This document shows, piece by piece, positions 34,304 through 43,996 of a DNA stretch of 64,000 nucleotides; within the stretch, counting starts at the first letter, position 1, and every line of letters starts with the position of its first letter. Position numbers and translations under genes: made by a program. Where the stretch lies: assembly GCF_003337575.1 (NCBI RefSeq), contig NZ_QPJM01000009.1:62001-126000 (forward strand). Reading direction: 5' to 3'. A model generated the notes under the pieces. That model worked only from the letters and a program-made list of their open reading frames with translations. It did no database searches and had not been told where the DNA came from. This DNA comes from Phyllobacterium bourgognense. GTDB taxonomy: Bacteria > Pseudomonadota > Alphaproteobacteria > Rhizobiales > Rhizobiaceae.

Positions 34304-35773
34304 CTATATGTGTCTTGCCCCAAACCTGGAACGAATGGCTTGGATAAGATGTATTCCCGAGCCACCAGATGCGATTGTTGGCGGGGCTCCCGATTCTTGT
34401 TGTGTCCCACGGTTCGAAAGGCTGGCAACGAGATCGTCGGCCAATGTGGGCCTCTCAGCGACCAGTTGCTCAAATGCCTCTTTGTTGAGTTCGTAGAGCT
34501 TGGCAGGTGTGAGAGTTGTAGCCTCATAAATCTCTGGAGTTCCGGCAAAGAGACCTTTCTCACCCAGATAATCGCCCGGAGCCAGTCTCGCTACATCCTC
34601 GTCATTCTTATGAAGAAGTATTATCCCAACGCTGATGATTAAAAGTCTGCTTGAGACCTCGCCCTCGTCCAATATTTTCTCCCCAGCGGCCAAGCGATGA
34701 GTGGTGGCTGAAGCAGCCAGCCGTGACCGTTCCTCAGCGGTGAGTTCCGAGAACATCGGTATAGTTTCCAGGAGGGCTTCGACCGATGGCAGAGGCATCG
34801 GGGTTGAAGTCTCCTGCAGGGTGGTCTGACTTCCTGGCGGCTTCGCGAGGACCAGACCATTGGCTAGACAATGCCTGTATACGAGGTCGATAACTTCGTT
34901 TCGCGCAAGACTGCGCTCTGCAGGGCTCGTTACTCTAAAGTATAATTCCATATCTATCGCTGCCGCGTCGATGTTCACAAGCGAAACACTGGGAGCTGGA
35001 TCATGGACGATGCCGTTACAACTATTCAGCGCATCAAGCATTACGTTGAGAATGAACTTCGGGCCCCGCGTGGGGACGACCCGAACCCCTAACATTATCT
35101 GATGGTTTTCGTCGGGTTTGCTAACGTTGGTTATACTTTGTTTGGCGAGAACGCTGTTTGGCAACACCACAAGATTGTGAGCGCCGGTAAGCAGATATGT
35201 TGATCGCCAATTGCTTGCGATCACCCGGCCCTCAGTAGCGTCGCTCAGCAATATCCAGTCACCAATCGTGTACGGTCGACCGAGAGTCAGAGCTATTCCC
35301 GAAAACAGGTCACCCAAAGTGTTCTGGAGGGCCAAACCTAGAATAATCGCGAAAATGCCCGATGTTGCGAGTAGGGTTCCGATCGGCACGCCAAAGACGA
35401 ACGCCATAACTGAAAGTACCACACCCAGATATACGACCGCTACGAGCAGATCCTGAATCAACCTAGCTTGCCTCGGCCTTCCATCGAGGACGATGTATAT
35501 TCGGACAAAACCGATGGTCGCCCAAGAAAGATGCGTCCACCAAAGAATCTTCGCTGTCACCACCAGGGCAGCACTGCCTTCCAAGTGCGGCGCATCGAAT
35601 CGAAAAGGCATCACGTTCGCAAATATCAGCGAGATCGTCATTGCAATGAAGAAAATGATCTGGGCAACCAATCGTTGTGTTGGTCTGGACCTTCCCTGAA
35701 GATGCCAAACGACGATGCCGAGCACTCCGAGGACATTAATCAAAATCATCAGCTGGAAGGCGTGCTCAGACAT
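34304..35773 (-). CDS. MscS-type channel with C-terminal cyclic-nucleotide-binding domain
   Basis: 489-residue inner-membrane protein. N-terminal TM helices (residues ~5-150) lead to the MscS pore helix SGIFAIILGLALQNTLGDLF and the beta domain RPYTIGDWILLSDATEGRV. A C-terminal cNMP-binding domain (~345-465) follows: PMFSELTAEERSRLAASATTH, then GDYLGEKGLFAGTP in place of the phosphate-binding cassette. The usual Arg of the cassette (PRxAT) is replaced in PEIYEATT, so ligand affinity is uncertain. Family members are cyclic-nucleotide-gated rather than strongly mechanosensitive. An adenylate cyclase is encoded 957 bp away in the divergent unit, a likely source of ligand. Palindromic boxes lie between the two units. 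Confidence 0.9.
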   Translation of the reverse strand: MSEHAFQLMILINVLGVLGIVVWHLQGRSRPTQRLVAQIIFFIAMTISLIFANVMPFRFDAPHLEGSAALVVTAKILWWTHLSWATIGFVRIYIVLDGRPRQARLIQDLLVAVVYLGVVLSVMAFVFGVPIGTLLATSGIFAIILGLALQNTLGDLFSGIALTLGRPYTIGDWILLSDATEGRVIASNWRSTYLLTGAHNLVVLPNSVLAKQSITNVSKPDENHQIMLGVRVVPTRGPKFILNVMLDALNSCNGIVHDPAPSVSLVNIDAAAIDMELYFRVTSPAERSLARNEVIDLVYRHCLANGLVLAKPPGSQTTLQETSTPMPLPSVEALLETIPMFSELTAEERSRLAASATTHRLAAGEKILDEGEVSSRLLIISVGIILLHKNDEDVARLAPGDYLGEKGLFAGTPEIYEATTLTPAKLYELNKEAFEQLVAERPTLADDLVASLSNRGTQQESGAPPTIASGGSGIHLIQAIRSRFGARHI

Positions 35774-36094
35774 AAATAGCTCACGTTTTGTCGATCCCGC
35801 ATAATCCGCCTTGTGGTTTGAATGCGGCGAACAACGATTGAGGATGAATGACCCGATCGAAGCTTATCCATTGTTCGGTCCGACGTATATTAAACGTTCT
35901 GGTAGGTGCCTATTTGAACGCTTGGTTAACGGAACAGGCACTTGGAAACAGCCGGTTGTCGACGTTAATGCATGGATCGTCCCATTCTAATTGCCGCGAT
36001 ATGGCAAACGTTGGTTTACTTGTGCCAAACCGGAACGTTGATAAAATAGGCAGCTGTGAATAAATGCCCATTAATATCGGTTGGAGGACCCACT
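35774..36094. promoter_or_regulatory. Divergent promoter region with two recurrent boxes
   Basis: 321 bp between the MscS-CNB gene and the FixJ-like regulator. Boxes ATTAAACGTTCTGGTAGG (35889-35906) and GGCAAACGTTGGTTTACT (36003-36020) resemble the boxes at dps and 45975. No ORF. Confidence 0.5.
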
Positions 36095-36733
36095 ATGGCG
36101 GACGCTGCCGATTTTCCCGAATCCATCCCCTCGTTCAGCCAGATAGTCCACATAGTTGAAGACGATGAGCAATTCCGTCTGTCGCTACTTGATCTTTTTG
36201 AGTCACTCGACATCAAAGCTGAAGCATTCGAAGATGCCGGTGCTTTTTTGGAGCGATCATCAAAAAACGCCGCAGGATGCATCCTCTTGGATGTTCGCTT
36301 ACCCGGGACAAGCGGTATTGAGTTTCAGCAAGAATTAGTGAAAGCCGGCTACGATCTCCCTATCGTCTTCATGACTGCACACGGCGACGTCTCTACCAGC
36401 GTACATGCCATGAAGGCGGGCGCAGTAGATTTTCTTGAGAAGCCACTTCGCACATATGAACTGCTCGATGCCATACGTGCTGCATTTGACCTTCACGTCG
36501 GGCAACAGAAAAAACGCGCGCTCCGTCAGATGATGCAAGAACGCGCTGCAGGGCTAACGCCCAGGCAAATGCAGGTTTTTAGTTTGGTCGCCAGCGGACT
36601 GATGAACAAGCAAATCGCCTACGAACTAGGGATCAGTGAGATAATGGTTAAGCTTCACCGTGGCCACGTCATGCGAAAGATGCGGGCTTCGTCGCTCGCC
36701 GAGCTCGTTCGGCAGCACGAGCTTCTTGAATGA
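36095..36733 (+). CDS. FixJ-like response regulator (LuxR-type output)
   Basis: 212-residue regulator. The receiver has acidic pocket [11 protein letters not shown], phospho-acceptor Asp66 in [13 protein letters not shown], Thr in IVFMTAHGD and Lys in [11 protein letters not shown]. The output is a LuxR-type [46 protein letters not shown]. The ATG at 36095 has GGAGG seven bases upstream; the GTG at 36056 is less likely. Its last codons overlap the cyclase start (ATGA at 36730), so regulator and cyclase are made together. Kinase partner probably one of the three PAS kinases. Confidence 0.92.
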   Translation: MADAADFPESIPSFSQIVHIVEDDEQFRLSLLDLFESLDIKAEAFEDAGAFLERSSKNAAGCILLDVRLPGTSGIEFQQELVKAGYDLPIVFMTAHGDVSTSVHAMKAGAVDFLEKPLRTYELLDAIRAAFDLHVGQQKKRALRQMMQERAAGLTPRQMQVFSLVASGLMNKQIAYELGISEIMVKLHRGHVMRKMRASSLAELVRQHELLE

Positions 36734-37989
36734 GTCAGTTACTCCGGCATCCGGTGCCAGAAAGACCGTTCCATCACGACGAGGTGCCTATTGGGTATCA
36801 GAACGGAAATACAGGAGATGATATGACCGACGGATTTCACCAACACCGACTGTCAATCATCAGCTGGCTCTCGACTGGACTGAGAGAAGAACAATCTTTA
36901 GAGAAAATTTTCGCCCAGCTTTGCGCCCGCTTCGTCGAATGCGGCGTCAATCTAAGCCGCTCCACGTTGCATCTACGTGTCCATCATCCCCAATGGTTAG
37001 GAACACGGATCTTGTGGGCTCGAGGTCAGAGCGAGACGGAAGTGCAGACAGTGGCTTACGACGTAGAGGGGACAGACGTGTTTCGACGAAGCCCCTTTCG
37101 TTTGGTCATCGACACCGGCCGAGTTGTTCGCCAGCGGATACTGATATGCGGGCCGCATGTGTTTCCGGTTTACGAAGAGCTGCGGAATAATGGTCATACT
37201 GACTATATCGCATGGCCGTTGGATCACACGCAAGGTCGACGCCACCTGATTACCTTCGCGACTGATAAGATCGGCGGGTTCGATGACCAAGAAATTAAGT
37301 TGATCGAAGAAACCTTACCATTTGTATCTTTGGTCACAGAGATCCGCCTGAAAAACCAATTGGCGCGCACCCTTTTGCAAACCTATGTTGGGCCACATGC
37401 CAGCGAGCAGATACTGGACGGTGCAACGACGCGGGGAAGTGGGGTAACTTTAAGAGCAGCCGTGATGATGTGCGACTTAAGGAATTTCACACACCTCTCG
37501 GATCGCCGTAGACGCGATGACGTTATCAAAATTCTAAACCAGTATTTCGACCTCATAGCCGATCCAATCGAGAAATATGGAGGAGAGATATTGAAGTTTG
37601 TTGGTGATGGCCTTCTCGCAGTATTTCCATTAGATCGCTCTGACGCTTGCACGCGTTTGTTGAAGGCCGTACGCGAAGCTCAGGAAGCAGCTGCAGCCGA
37701 GGATCAGGCACGCGACTTTCGTATTGAATTTGGCACCGGAATACACGTTGGGGAGGTCATGTACGGAAACATCGGATCCAAGCGAAGACTCGATTTTACA
37801 GTCATCGGCCCGGCCGTTAATTTGGCTTCCCGTCTTGAGAGTCTTACGAAGTCGCTTCAACGCTCTGTTTTGATTTCGGGGGAATTCGTGACTGCCGCTG
37901 ACTGCATGTCGGAGACGGAGTGTCTTGGTCGACATAATATCCGGGGGTTTGACGCCGAGACCGAAGTTTACGCCCTGCGCACGGCATGA
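36730..37989 (+). CDS. Class III adenylate cyclase
   Basis: 419-residue soluble cyclase. The N-terminal ~210 residues look like a GAF-like sensory region ([39 protein letters not shown]). This arrangement is common in rhizobial cyclases. The catalytic domain shows both metal Asp residues ([13 protein letters not shown] and [11 protein letters not shown]), the ATP-specifying Lys in [11 protein letters not shown] and Asp in [20 protein letters not shown], and the transition-state Asn and Arg in that same helix. All catalytic positions appear intact. Translationally coupled to the FixJ-like regulator; the product cAMP could gate the divergent channel. Confidence 0.92.
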   Translation: MSQLLRHPVPERPFHHDEVPIGYQNGNTGDDMTDGFHQHRLSIISWLSTGLREEQSLEKIFAQLCARFVECGVNLSRSTLHLRVHHPQWLGTRILWARGQSETEVQTVAYDVEGTDVFRRSPFRLVIDTGRVVRQRILICGPHVFPVYEELRNNGHTDYIAWPLDHTQGRRHLITFATDKIGGFDDQEIKLIEETLPFVSLVTEIRLKNQLARTLLQTYVGPHASEQILDGATTRGSGVTLRAAVMMCDLRNFTHLSDRRRRDDVIKILNQYFDLIADPIEKYGGEILKFVGDGLLAVFPLDRSDACTRLLKAVREAQEAAAAEDQARDFRIEFGTGIHVGEVMYGNIGSKRRLDFTVIGPAVNLASRLESLTKSLQRSVLISGEFVTAADCMSETECLGRHNIRGFDAETEVYALRTA

Positions 37990-38037
37990 GCCGCACCGCT
38001 TTTAATGTTTCCACGGACAGTGCTTTTAGAGAGAACG

Positions 38038-38060
38038 GGAGGGTTGTGATTCAACCCCCC
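38038..38060. terminator. Hairpin between convergent cyclase and MBL gene
   Basis: GGAGGGTTG / CAACCCCCC with loop TGATT lies in the 98-bp gap between two converging genes. It probably terminates both. Confidence 0.5.
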
Positions 38061-38087
38061 GCTCTAATCGGAACAGGATTTGTCCAG

Positions 38088-38971
38088 TTATCTCTTGGGC
38101 AACCATTTAAAGTGACCATTCTCCCGTTCGATCCATCCTACACCGGGGAAAGGAAAATGGGGGGCAAAGACAAGTTGACGGCTCTGAGAAAGTTCATCCA
38201 ACATTCGACGGCGGCTCGTCTTCCCGCCTTCTGCATCATTGTCATAACCCATGGTCCATTCCGGCTCCACGAGAGAGATTATCGAGCTGTGGGCTGTGTC
38301 GCCAATATCCAAGAGGCTCTCACCTTTGGAGCTGATCATATACCCCACATGGCCAGGGGTGTGCCCAGCGATTGGCACAGAAGTAATCCCGGCAGCGACG
38401 TCCTGACCAGGATCAAAAACCTTGACTTGATGACTGATCGCCGAGGAGAGTTGCTTCATCTCGGGCTGCTTTTGAAGCCAAATCCAATCCGGATTGGCGA
38501 TTTTGATTTCTGCATTGCGGAACACGCTATTCCCATCGGCCGTTATCAACCCACCAATGTGGTCACCATGAACATGGGTAATCAAGACTGTGGAAATATC
38601 TTCAGGCTTCACGCCTGCTTCCGCAAGGCTAGCACCTAACGAGCCCGGAATTGCAGGACCAAGCCCCGTATCTATCAAAACAGCGGATTATCGGAGCGGA
38701 CAAGCAACGCATCTACTGACAATGATATTCTATCGGTTCGCAGCCCGACACCACGCAGTAGTGCCGCAACGGCATTTGAACCGACATCCTTGCCGAACAC
38801 TGATCCGTCATTTGGCACCACGTTAACTGAGTCGCGCAGCGCCGTGACGCGAAGCGCGCCAACAGTAAAACTGTGGGCAGCGGGTGGAGCTGGCATTGGG
38901 CCTGTCTCCCCAGCGAGGACGTCACCTGAGGCAAGTGAGGCAATGATTGTGAGTATCTTAAGCGCTTTCAT
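38088..38971 (-). pseudogene. Exported MBL-fold hydrolase broken by a one-base frameshift
   Basis: The 5' part (38971-38675) has a signal peptide MKALKILTIIASLASGDVLA and the MBL N-terminus ending LLVRSDNPLF-stop. The main part (from 38678, one frame over) begins LIDTGLG and has the metal motif ITHVHGDHIGG (HxHxDH), GHTPGHVGY and DIGDTAHSS. One extra base near 38680, next to a TTTT run, would restore a ~295-residue exported metallohydrolase. The paralogous fold occurs intact at 41473 and 52047, though those lack signal peptides. Divergent from PAS kinase 3. Pseudogene or sequencing error. Confidence 0.8.
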
Positions 38972-39060
38972 TGTTTCTCTCTGTGATCGGAAAATGGCGT
39001 GGGCAATTCTGGTTTTACTCAGGGCCGTCGACAGACGATGCTCCGCCTAAAAGCGTTTTG

Positions 39061-39076
39061 CCTAGACTAACTTAGG
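39061..39076. promoter_or_regulatory. Palindromic box before PAS kinase 3
   Basis: CCTAGACTAACTTAGG: CCTA/TAGG ends in inverted orientation, 8 bp before the kinase start. It is a 16-bp relative of the recurrent box and lies between divergent genes. Confidence 0.4.
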
Positions 39077-39083
39077 TATACCG

Positions 39084-41189
39084 ATGACTGTGAAATGCTT
39101 CCGTATCGGTCCGCGAATTGAAGTTTCTGGCCGTGAGCGCGACGGTCAACCCCTATCTTCGTTTTATCGATCCTCACTTGCTAACAAGGTTATGGTCCAT
39201 GGCGGAACGCCGGGGAGTAAGGTGATGATTGATCCTGCGATAGCGCATCAGGCGGATGATTTGACGACGGCAGAAGCACCTGGCGAGTGTGCGGAAGCTG
39301 TACGCGCAGCCATGGTTGTCGAAAACCTTTACGGGTGCGCGTGGGCCCTGGATGCTTCCGGCCAGTTCACATACGCAACAGCGACGGCGCAAACTTTAAT
39401 GGCAATGACGCTGAGCGAGTTGAATCTCTTGTTGGATGAGCGGCCATTTTTAGACGGAGGCGAACAAGGGTGGCAAAGGAGTGCGCACCCTCAGGACCGC
39501 GAGAAAGTCGGCGATTCATTACGTCGTGCCCTTCGTTCAGGGCAAGATTGGAATTGTGAATATCGCGTTCTTCGTGCGGACGGATCCTACGTTTGGCATC
39601 GTGCTGCGGCGAGACCGACACGCGATAGCCAAGGGCGAATTACTGGATGGTATGGGTCAACCCTGGACATTGACGTCTATATGCGAACGGAACCGGCTCT
39701 AGTCGAACGAGAGCGTTTGCTACAGCAGCTCATCGATACAGTGCCGGCGCTATTTTGGAGCACGAATGCTAACGGCACTCCCGCCTACATTAACAAGCCC
39801 TTTACTCAGGTGACAGGAGCGAGCTTGGCGGCAATGACCGCCGACGATGGCTCACCAACACTTAGCATAGTCCACCCGGAAGATAGGGAGGCGGCTCGGC
39901 AGGCGTTTCATACGTCCCTCACGACTGGGATTCCCTACATCCGAAGATATCGCCAAATCCGAAAAGATGGCAGCTACCGCTGGACAGAATCGAGAGCCAA
40001 ACCACTGCGAGATGAACATGGCACAATCGTGCAGTGGTATGGTGTCAGTACGGACATACACGATCTAGTAACTGCACAAGACACGATCGAGAAACGCGAG
40101 CGTTTCTTGTGGCAGCTTGTTGCAAAGCTTCCCGCCATGATCGACTGCGCCGACGCAAATGGTGAACCAATCTTTCGCAGTCAGCAGCTTCAGGAATTTC
40201 TGGGATACGATCTCGAAGAGCTGAATGCGAGAAAATCACGCTTGGCTGCAACATTGGACGCGGCGGTGCATCCTGATGATCTGGCAAGCGTCAAGGAACT
40301 TTACGCTCATTCTCTCGCTACGGGCGAGCCATACTTAAAAAAGCATCGGTTACGACGCTTTGACGGCGTTTATCGTTGGGTGGAAACGCGCGCTGCTCCC
40401 ATGCGCGATACTGACGGCACTATCGTACAATGGAACGTCATATGCTTGGATATTGATGGAGAAGTCCGCGCTCAAGAAAACTTACTCAAGGCCCAGCAGC
40501 GACTTGCCAGCGCCAGCCAAGCTACGCGACTTGCGGAACTATCAGCATCCATTGCCCATGAGGTAAACCAGCCTCTCTCCGCTGTCATTAATTATTCGGT
40601 TGCATGTCAGCGTTGGCTGGCTGCAGATCCCCCCAATTTTAGCCGCGCGCAACGGTCGTTGGAACAGATCATTCACAGTGCAAACTCTGCGGTCAACGTA
40701 GTCGGGCGAATAAGAGCTTTGTTCGAACAGGCGACGGATCAGCGTGACTGTACCGCGCTGACAGAAGTTGTACACGAGGTAAAGGACCTTTTGACCGAGG
40801 AAGGTCACCTTCACGGCGCTCGTATTGCGGTCACTTGCGAGGCTCATTTGCGTCCGCTGCCTTTCGATAGAGTGCAAATTCAGCAGGTTCTCTTCAACCT
40901 CATGCGAAATGGGTTGGATGCGATGGTTGCAAGCGTAAACGACAAGTTGCTCGAAATTCGAATCCACCATGCAGCCGGCAACATCCAAGTGGAGATAAGC
41001 GACCGCGGGAAGGGAATTGCCTTCCCCGAAAAGATCTTCGAACCGTTTTTTACTACCAAAGAACAGGGCATGGGCATGGGACTAGCTATCTGCCGCACCA
41101 TTATCGAAGCTCATGGTGGAGAACTTTGGGCCGAAAGAAACGAGCCCGAAGGCGCAAGGTTCATTTTCACCCTGCCAGTCGAGAAATAA
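39084..41189 (+). CDS. PAS sensor histidine kinase 3 (soluble)
   Basis: 701-residue kinase without TM helices, so cytoplasmic, unlike kinases 1 and 2. Three PAS domains are visible: WALDASGQFTYATATAQ..ITGWYGSTLDIDVYMRTE, then PALFWSTNANGTPAYINKPF, then PAMIDCADANGEPIFRSQQL. These are followed by the H-box SIAHEVNQPLSAVINYS (His ~492) and HATPase_c (FNLMRNGLDAM, ISDRGKGIAF, GMGMGLAICRTIIEAHGG). The PAS-to-kinase part closely parallels kinases 1 and 2. The ATG at 39084 follows a palindromic box directly, with no clear Shine-Dalgarno sequence; a later ATG near 39192 or 39225 is possible. Phosphorylation of a FixJ-like regulator is inferred. Confidence 0.88.
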   Translation: MTVKCFRIGPRIEVSGRERDGQPLSSFYRSSLANKVMVHGGTPGSKVMIDPAIAHQADDLTTAEAPGECAEAVRAAMVVENLYGCAWALDASGQFTYATATAQTLMAMTLSELNLLLDERPFLDGGEQGWQRSAHPQDREKVGDSLRRALRSGQDWNCEYRVLRADGSYVWHRAAARPTRDSQGRITGWYGSTLDIDVYMRTEPALVERERLLQQLIDTVPALFWSTNANGTPAYINKPFTQVTGASLAAMTADDGSPTLSIVHPEDREAARQAFHTSLTTGIPYIRRYRQIRKDGSYRWTESRAKPLRDEHGTIVQWYGVSTDIHDLVTAQDTIEKRERFLWQLVAKLPAMIDCADANGEPIFRSQQLQEFLGYDLEELNARKSRLAATLDAAVHPDDLASVKELYAHSLATGEPYLKKHRLRRFDGVYRWVETRAAPMRDTDGTIVQWNVICLDIDGEVRAQENLLKAQQRLASASQATRLAELSASIAHEVNQPLSAVINYSVACQRWLAADPPNFSRAQRSLEQIIHSANSAVNVVGRIRALFEQATDQRDCTALTEVVHEVKDLLTEEGHLHGARIAVTCEAHLRPLPFDRVQIQQVLFNLMRNGLDAMVASVNDKLLEIRIHHAAGNIQVEISDRGKGIAFPEKIFEPFFTTKEQGMGMGLAICRTIIEAHGGELWAERNEPEGARFIFTLPVEK

Positions 41190-41472
41190 TTACTTTTTCC
41201 CGTAAATGGAACCGTTTGGATACAAACCTGATGGTGAGGGATACGGGCCGAGAGTGACCTCTGTATCTGTCACAACGCAGTTGTGATGCCCGGGACACGG
41301 AGATCGGTGCGTGGCCATAGCGGCGGCGGCATCTGTCCCGATACGGGACCAATTATTGCACCGACATATGCGGAAGTATGGGGTTATGCAGATGCGCGAC
41401 AGCAAGACTGTGCCGCGCATCGTGGAATGCTTGCTCAATGTGAAGAAGCCGGTTCCGAGCCGGCCGAGGTTG
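41190..41472. other. Intergenic region with possible short reading frame
   Basis: 283 bp. A leftward 41-residue frame (41315-41190, MATHRSPCPGHHNCVVTDTE...) has the look of a secreted-protein end (SPSGLYPNGSIYGKK) and may be the stub of a lost gene or part of a short secreted peptide. No start signal is evident. Confidence 0.3.
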
Positions 41473-42441
41473 TCAGTAGTCCCAGATGACAGGCACCCAG
41501 CGGAAGGCCTCGCCCGCAGCTGCAACACGGCCGACGGATGGGAATGCCAGATGCGTTGCCACCAGCAATTCGCCGGTTGAGGCCAGATCACGTAGAAGAT
41601 CAACCCGAACACGAGCAGCTTCCTTCGGATCATGTTCAAAGCCGTTGTACCAATCAGGCTGTTCGAAGCCGACTTGAAACACTGCGTCGCCTGCAAAGGT
41701 AAGCGCGTCCCCTTCGGAGGCCACACGGATAACGCAATGCCCCGGAGTGTGTCCGCCAGTGCGACGGGCAATCACGCCTGGTGCAATTTCAGATTCCTCA
41801 TCGAACAACTGTAGATAGTTTCGATATTCTTTCAGGAACTGTTTGGACGCCGCCCGAAGCGCATCAGGAAACCCCTGAGGCATGTTGGTCTGGGTGAAAT
41901 CTGGGGCTTCCCAGAACTTAACCTCTGCTGCCGCGACGTGGATCTTGAGGTCCGGACGGAGCTGTTCTTTAACGCCCTCTACCAGAAGACCGCCTATGTG
42001 ATCCATGTGCAGGTGGGTGAACACGATGTCGGTCACTGATGCAAGATCAATCTCAGCTGCTTCCAGTCGCTTGATCAACTGTCCAGCCCGCGGCAAGTGC
42101 AAGTCCGGATCAAGGCCAAGCCCAGCATCGAGAAGTATTGTCTGGTCACCGCTACGTACAACCACCGCATTCAGAGGCCAGTCGAACGCATCCGTGGGAA
42201 GAAACATGTTCTCCATCCACCTTGCCCGTACCTTCGGGTCTGCGTTGTGCCCCAACATTACTGTTGGCAGTGGTAGCACCCCATCACTGACCACCATAAC
42301 ATCGATATTGCCTATGCGCAGGGCGTAGCGTGAAGGAACCAGTTCGCCCTTACTCGGCTTTCCGGGATGAAAGGTATTTTCCGATGGTATGCTTGGCTGA
42401 TGCATACCTGAGGTAGGGGTTTTTGTTTCTGACTGCGACAT
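41473..42441 (-). CDS. MBL-fold metallohydrolase
   Basis: 322-residue cytoplasmic metallo-beta-lactamase-fold hydrolase. Metal ligands: HLHMDH in VFTHLHMDHIGG, His in TGGHTPGHCVIRV, Asp in FAGDAVFQVGFEQPDW, and a final His in LLVATHLAFPSVG. The architecture resembles AttM/AiiB- and ahl-lactonase-like proteins but also many uncharacterised rhizobial hydrolases; quorum quenching is a possibility only. An N-terminal ~30-residue polar tail precedes the fold. The paralog at 52047 is very similar (VPSRYALRIGNIDVMVVSDG versus VPSRYAVQVGDIDVMVISDG). Divergent from the haloperoxidase-like gene, with two palindromic boxes between. Confidence 0.9.
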   Translation of the reverse strand: MSQSETKTPTSGMHQPSIPSENTFHPGKPSKGELVPSRYALRIGNIDVMVVSDGVLPLPTVMLGHNADPKVRARWMENMFLPTDAFDWPLNAVVVRSGDQTILLDAGLGLDPDLHLPRAGQLIKRLEAAEIDLASVTDIVFTHLHMDHIGGLLVEGVKEQLRPDLKIHVAAAEVKFWEAPDFTQTNMPQGFPDALRAASKQFLKEYRNYLQLFDEESEIAPGVIARRTGGHTPGHCVIRVASEGDALTFAGDAVFQVGFEQPDWYNGFEHDPKEAARVRVDLLRDLASTGELLVATHLAFPSVGRVAAAGEAFRWVPVIWDY

Positions 42442-42856
42442 GACGCACTCCTATGTTGCTTTGACAGTGGCCAGCCACCCTCAGTTCAGCTTGCGCTAAA
42501 TGTAGAATGCCAGGATCTGACGCTCAAAGCCCTAAAGACCTTGAGAGCTTGGTGACGGCTCCCAACAGCTTTACAATTGTCGTGAGACGCTCGTAATCCA
42601 AACTTAAGTTTAGTGTGGCAGTTGATCGCTGCGACGTTGATGTGCCCCGCTTTAAGAGCAGCACACAGTCAAATTGTCTGATCCGATGTAGGCAACATAA
42701 CGACGATCGTGCCGACGTGCGTGCACACGACGAACAAGTAAAACCTAAGTATACTTACAGGGGTTCTATATTCAATTTAAAAGTAACTGATACAAGTCCG
42801 GCATTTTTGCGATGGCCATAACAACTTGTTTTTATTTTCCAACCAGGAGATTCAAC
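42442..42856. promoter_or_regulatory. Divergent promoter region with two recurrent boxes
   Basis: Boxes TCCAAACTTAAGTTTAGT (42597-42614, containing the perfect palindrome AAACTTAAGTTT) and CCTAAGTATACTTACAGG (42744-42761, containing TAAGTATACTTA). No ORF with protein character in the 415 bp. Confidence 0.55.
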
Positions 42857-43831
42857 TTGAACAATTCTTCGATGACCGCCACAAGGCGCAACGTCATGGC
42901 TGGCACGCTCTCGCTTGCGGCTGCGGCAGCAGCAAGTGCCACCCGTCCCGCAGAAGCTGCCAACAAAAAGAAGGCAGCGCAAGGTACACTCCCAACTGGT
43001 CCTGGTTATGTGACCTCCAGTGACGGTACTCGCATTTTCTTTAAGGATTGGGGTCCCAAGGACGCGCAACCCATCATGTTCCACCACGGCTGGCCACTAA
43101 GCGGTGATGACTGGGACAATCAAATGCTCTTCTTCCTTGGGAAAGGCTATCGGGTAATCGCGCATGATCGTCGCGGACACGGCCGGTCATCCCAAGTGAG
43201 TGAGGGGCACGACATGGATCACTACGCGGCGGATGTGGCCGCGGTCGTCAAACATCTCGACCTCCAAAATGCTATTCACATCGGCCACTCAACCGGAGGC
43301 GGTGAGGCAACTCGCTACGTGGCTCGTCATGGCAAGAACCGTGTGTCCAAGCTGGTACTTATCGGAGCGGTTCCGCCCATCATGGTGAAGACCGCATCCA
43401 ATCCTGGTGGTATGCCCATAGGCGCATTCGATGGATTAAGGGCAGCACTAGCTGCTAACCGCTCGCAATTCTACTATGATCTGGCCAGTGGTCCATTCTA
43501 CGGTTTCAATCGAACTGGCGTGAAAGCTTCGGACGCTATCATCAACAATTGGTGGCGGCAGGGTATGTCTGGTGCGGCAAACGCCCACTATCTCGGGATT
43601 AAAGCGTTCTCCGAGACAGACTTCACCGATGATCTGAGGATGATTGAAGTTCCTACGCTGGTGCTGCACGGCGATGACGATCAGATCGTGCCGGTTGCTG
43701 ATTCCGCAGAACTCTCAGCGAAGATTCTTAAGAAGGCCACCCTCAAGATCTACAAGGGTTTTCCGCACGGTATGGCGACAACGCATTCCGATGTGATCAA
43801 TGAGGATATCCTCAGTTTCATCAAAGGATGA
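42857..43831 (+). CDS. Tat-exported alpha/beta hydrolase (non-haem haloperoxidase-like)
   Basis: 324-residue hydrolase of the chloroperoxidase/arylesterase group. A twin-arginine leader, TATRRNVMAGTLSLAAAAAA, ends at about AEAA. Catalytic features: oxyanion region MFHHGWPLSGDDWDNQ, Ser in IGHSTGGGEATRY, Asp in LHGDDDQIVP, His in GFPHGMATTHSD. Family enzymes are perhydrolases or esterases; halogenation in vivo is doubtful. The TTG at 42857 has AGGAGA seven bases upstream and adds five residues to the ATG at 42872. A terminator follows. Divergent from the MBL hydrolase with two operator-like boxes between. Confidence 0.9.
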   Translation: MNNSSMTATRRNVMAGTLSLAAAAAASATRPAEAANKKKAAQGTLPTGPGYVTSSDGTRIFFKDWGPKDAQPIMFHHGWPLSGDDWDNQMLFFLGKGYRVIAHDRRGHGRSSQVSEGHDMDHYAADVAAVVKHLDLQNAIHIGHSTGGGEATRYVARHGKNRVSKLVLIGAVPPIMVKTASNPGGMPIGAFDGLRAALAANRSQFYYDLASGPFYGFNRTGVKASDAIINNWWRQGMSGAANAHYLGIKAFSETDFTDDLRMIEVPTLVLHGDDDQIVPVADSAELSAKILKKATLKIYKGFPHGMATTHSDVINEDILSFIKG

Positions 43832-43838
43832 ATAAATC

Positions 43839-43867
43839 TCAGAAGGTGCTCATCGAGCACCTTCTGA
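43839..43867 (+). terminator. Terminator of haloperoxidase-like gene
   Basis: TCAGAAGGTGCTC / GAGCACCTTCTGA are exact 13-bp arms with a 3-nt loop, 8 bp after the stop. Only a weak T tract (CTTTG) follows. Confidence 0.65.
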
Positions 43868-43996
43868 CTTTGCCGCTGCAAGAAGCGCTTGAACTGAACA
43901 ATATCGGCGATATCGTAACCGACGTTCAAATGACGGTCAGGTGGTATGAAGGACCCGTTTGAACGAGGCCCTTCGCGTGGCGCTCTTTAGCGCTCT

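Noticed and set aside
41190-41771. 193-residue minus-strand frame downstream of and inside the MBL gene
   Set aside because: More than half overlaps the MBL gene in another frame of the same strand; only its last ~40 residues look protein-like, noted as an uncertain stub.
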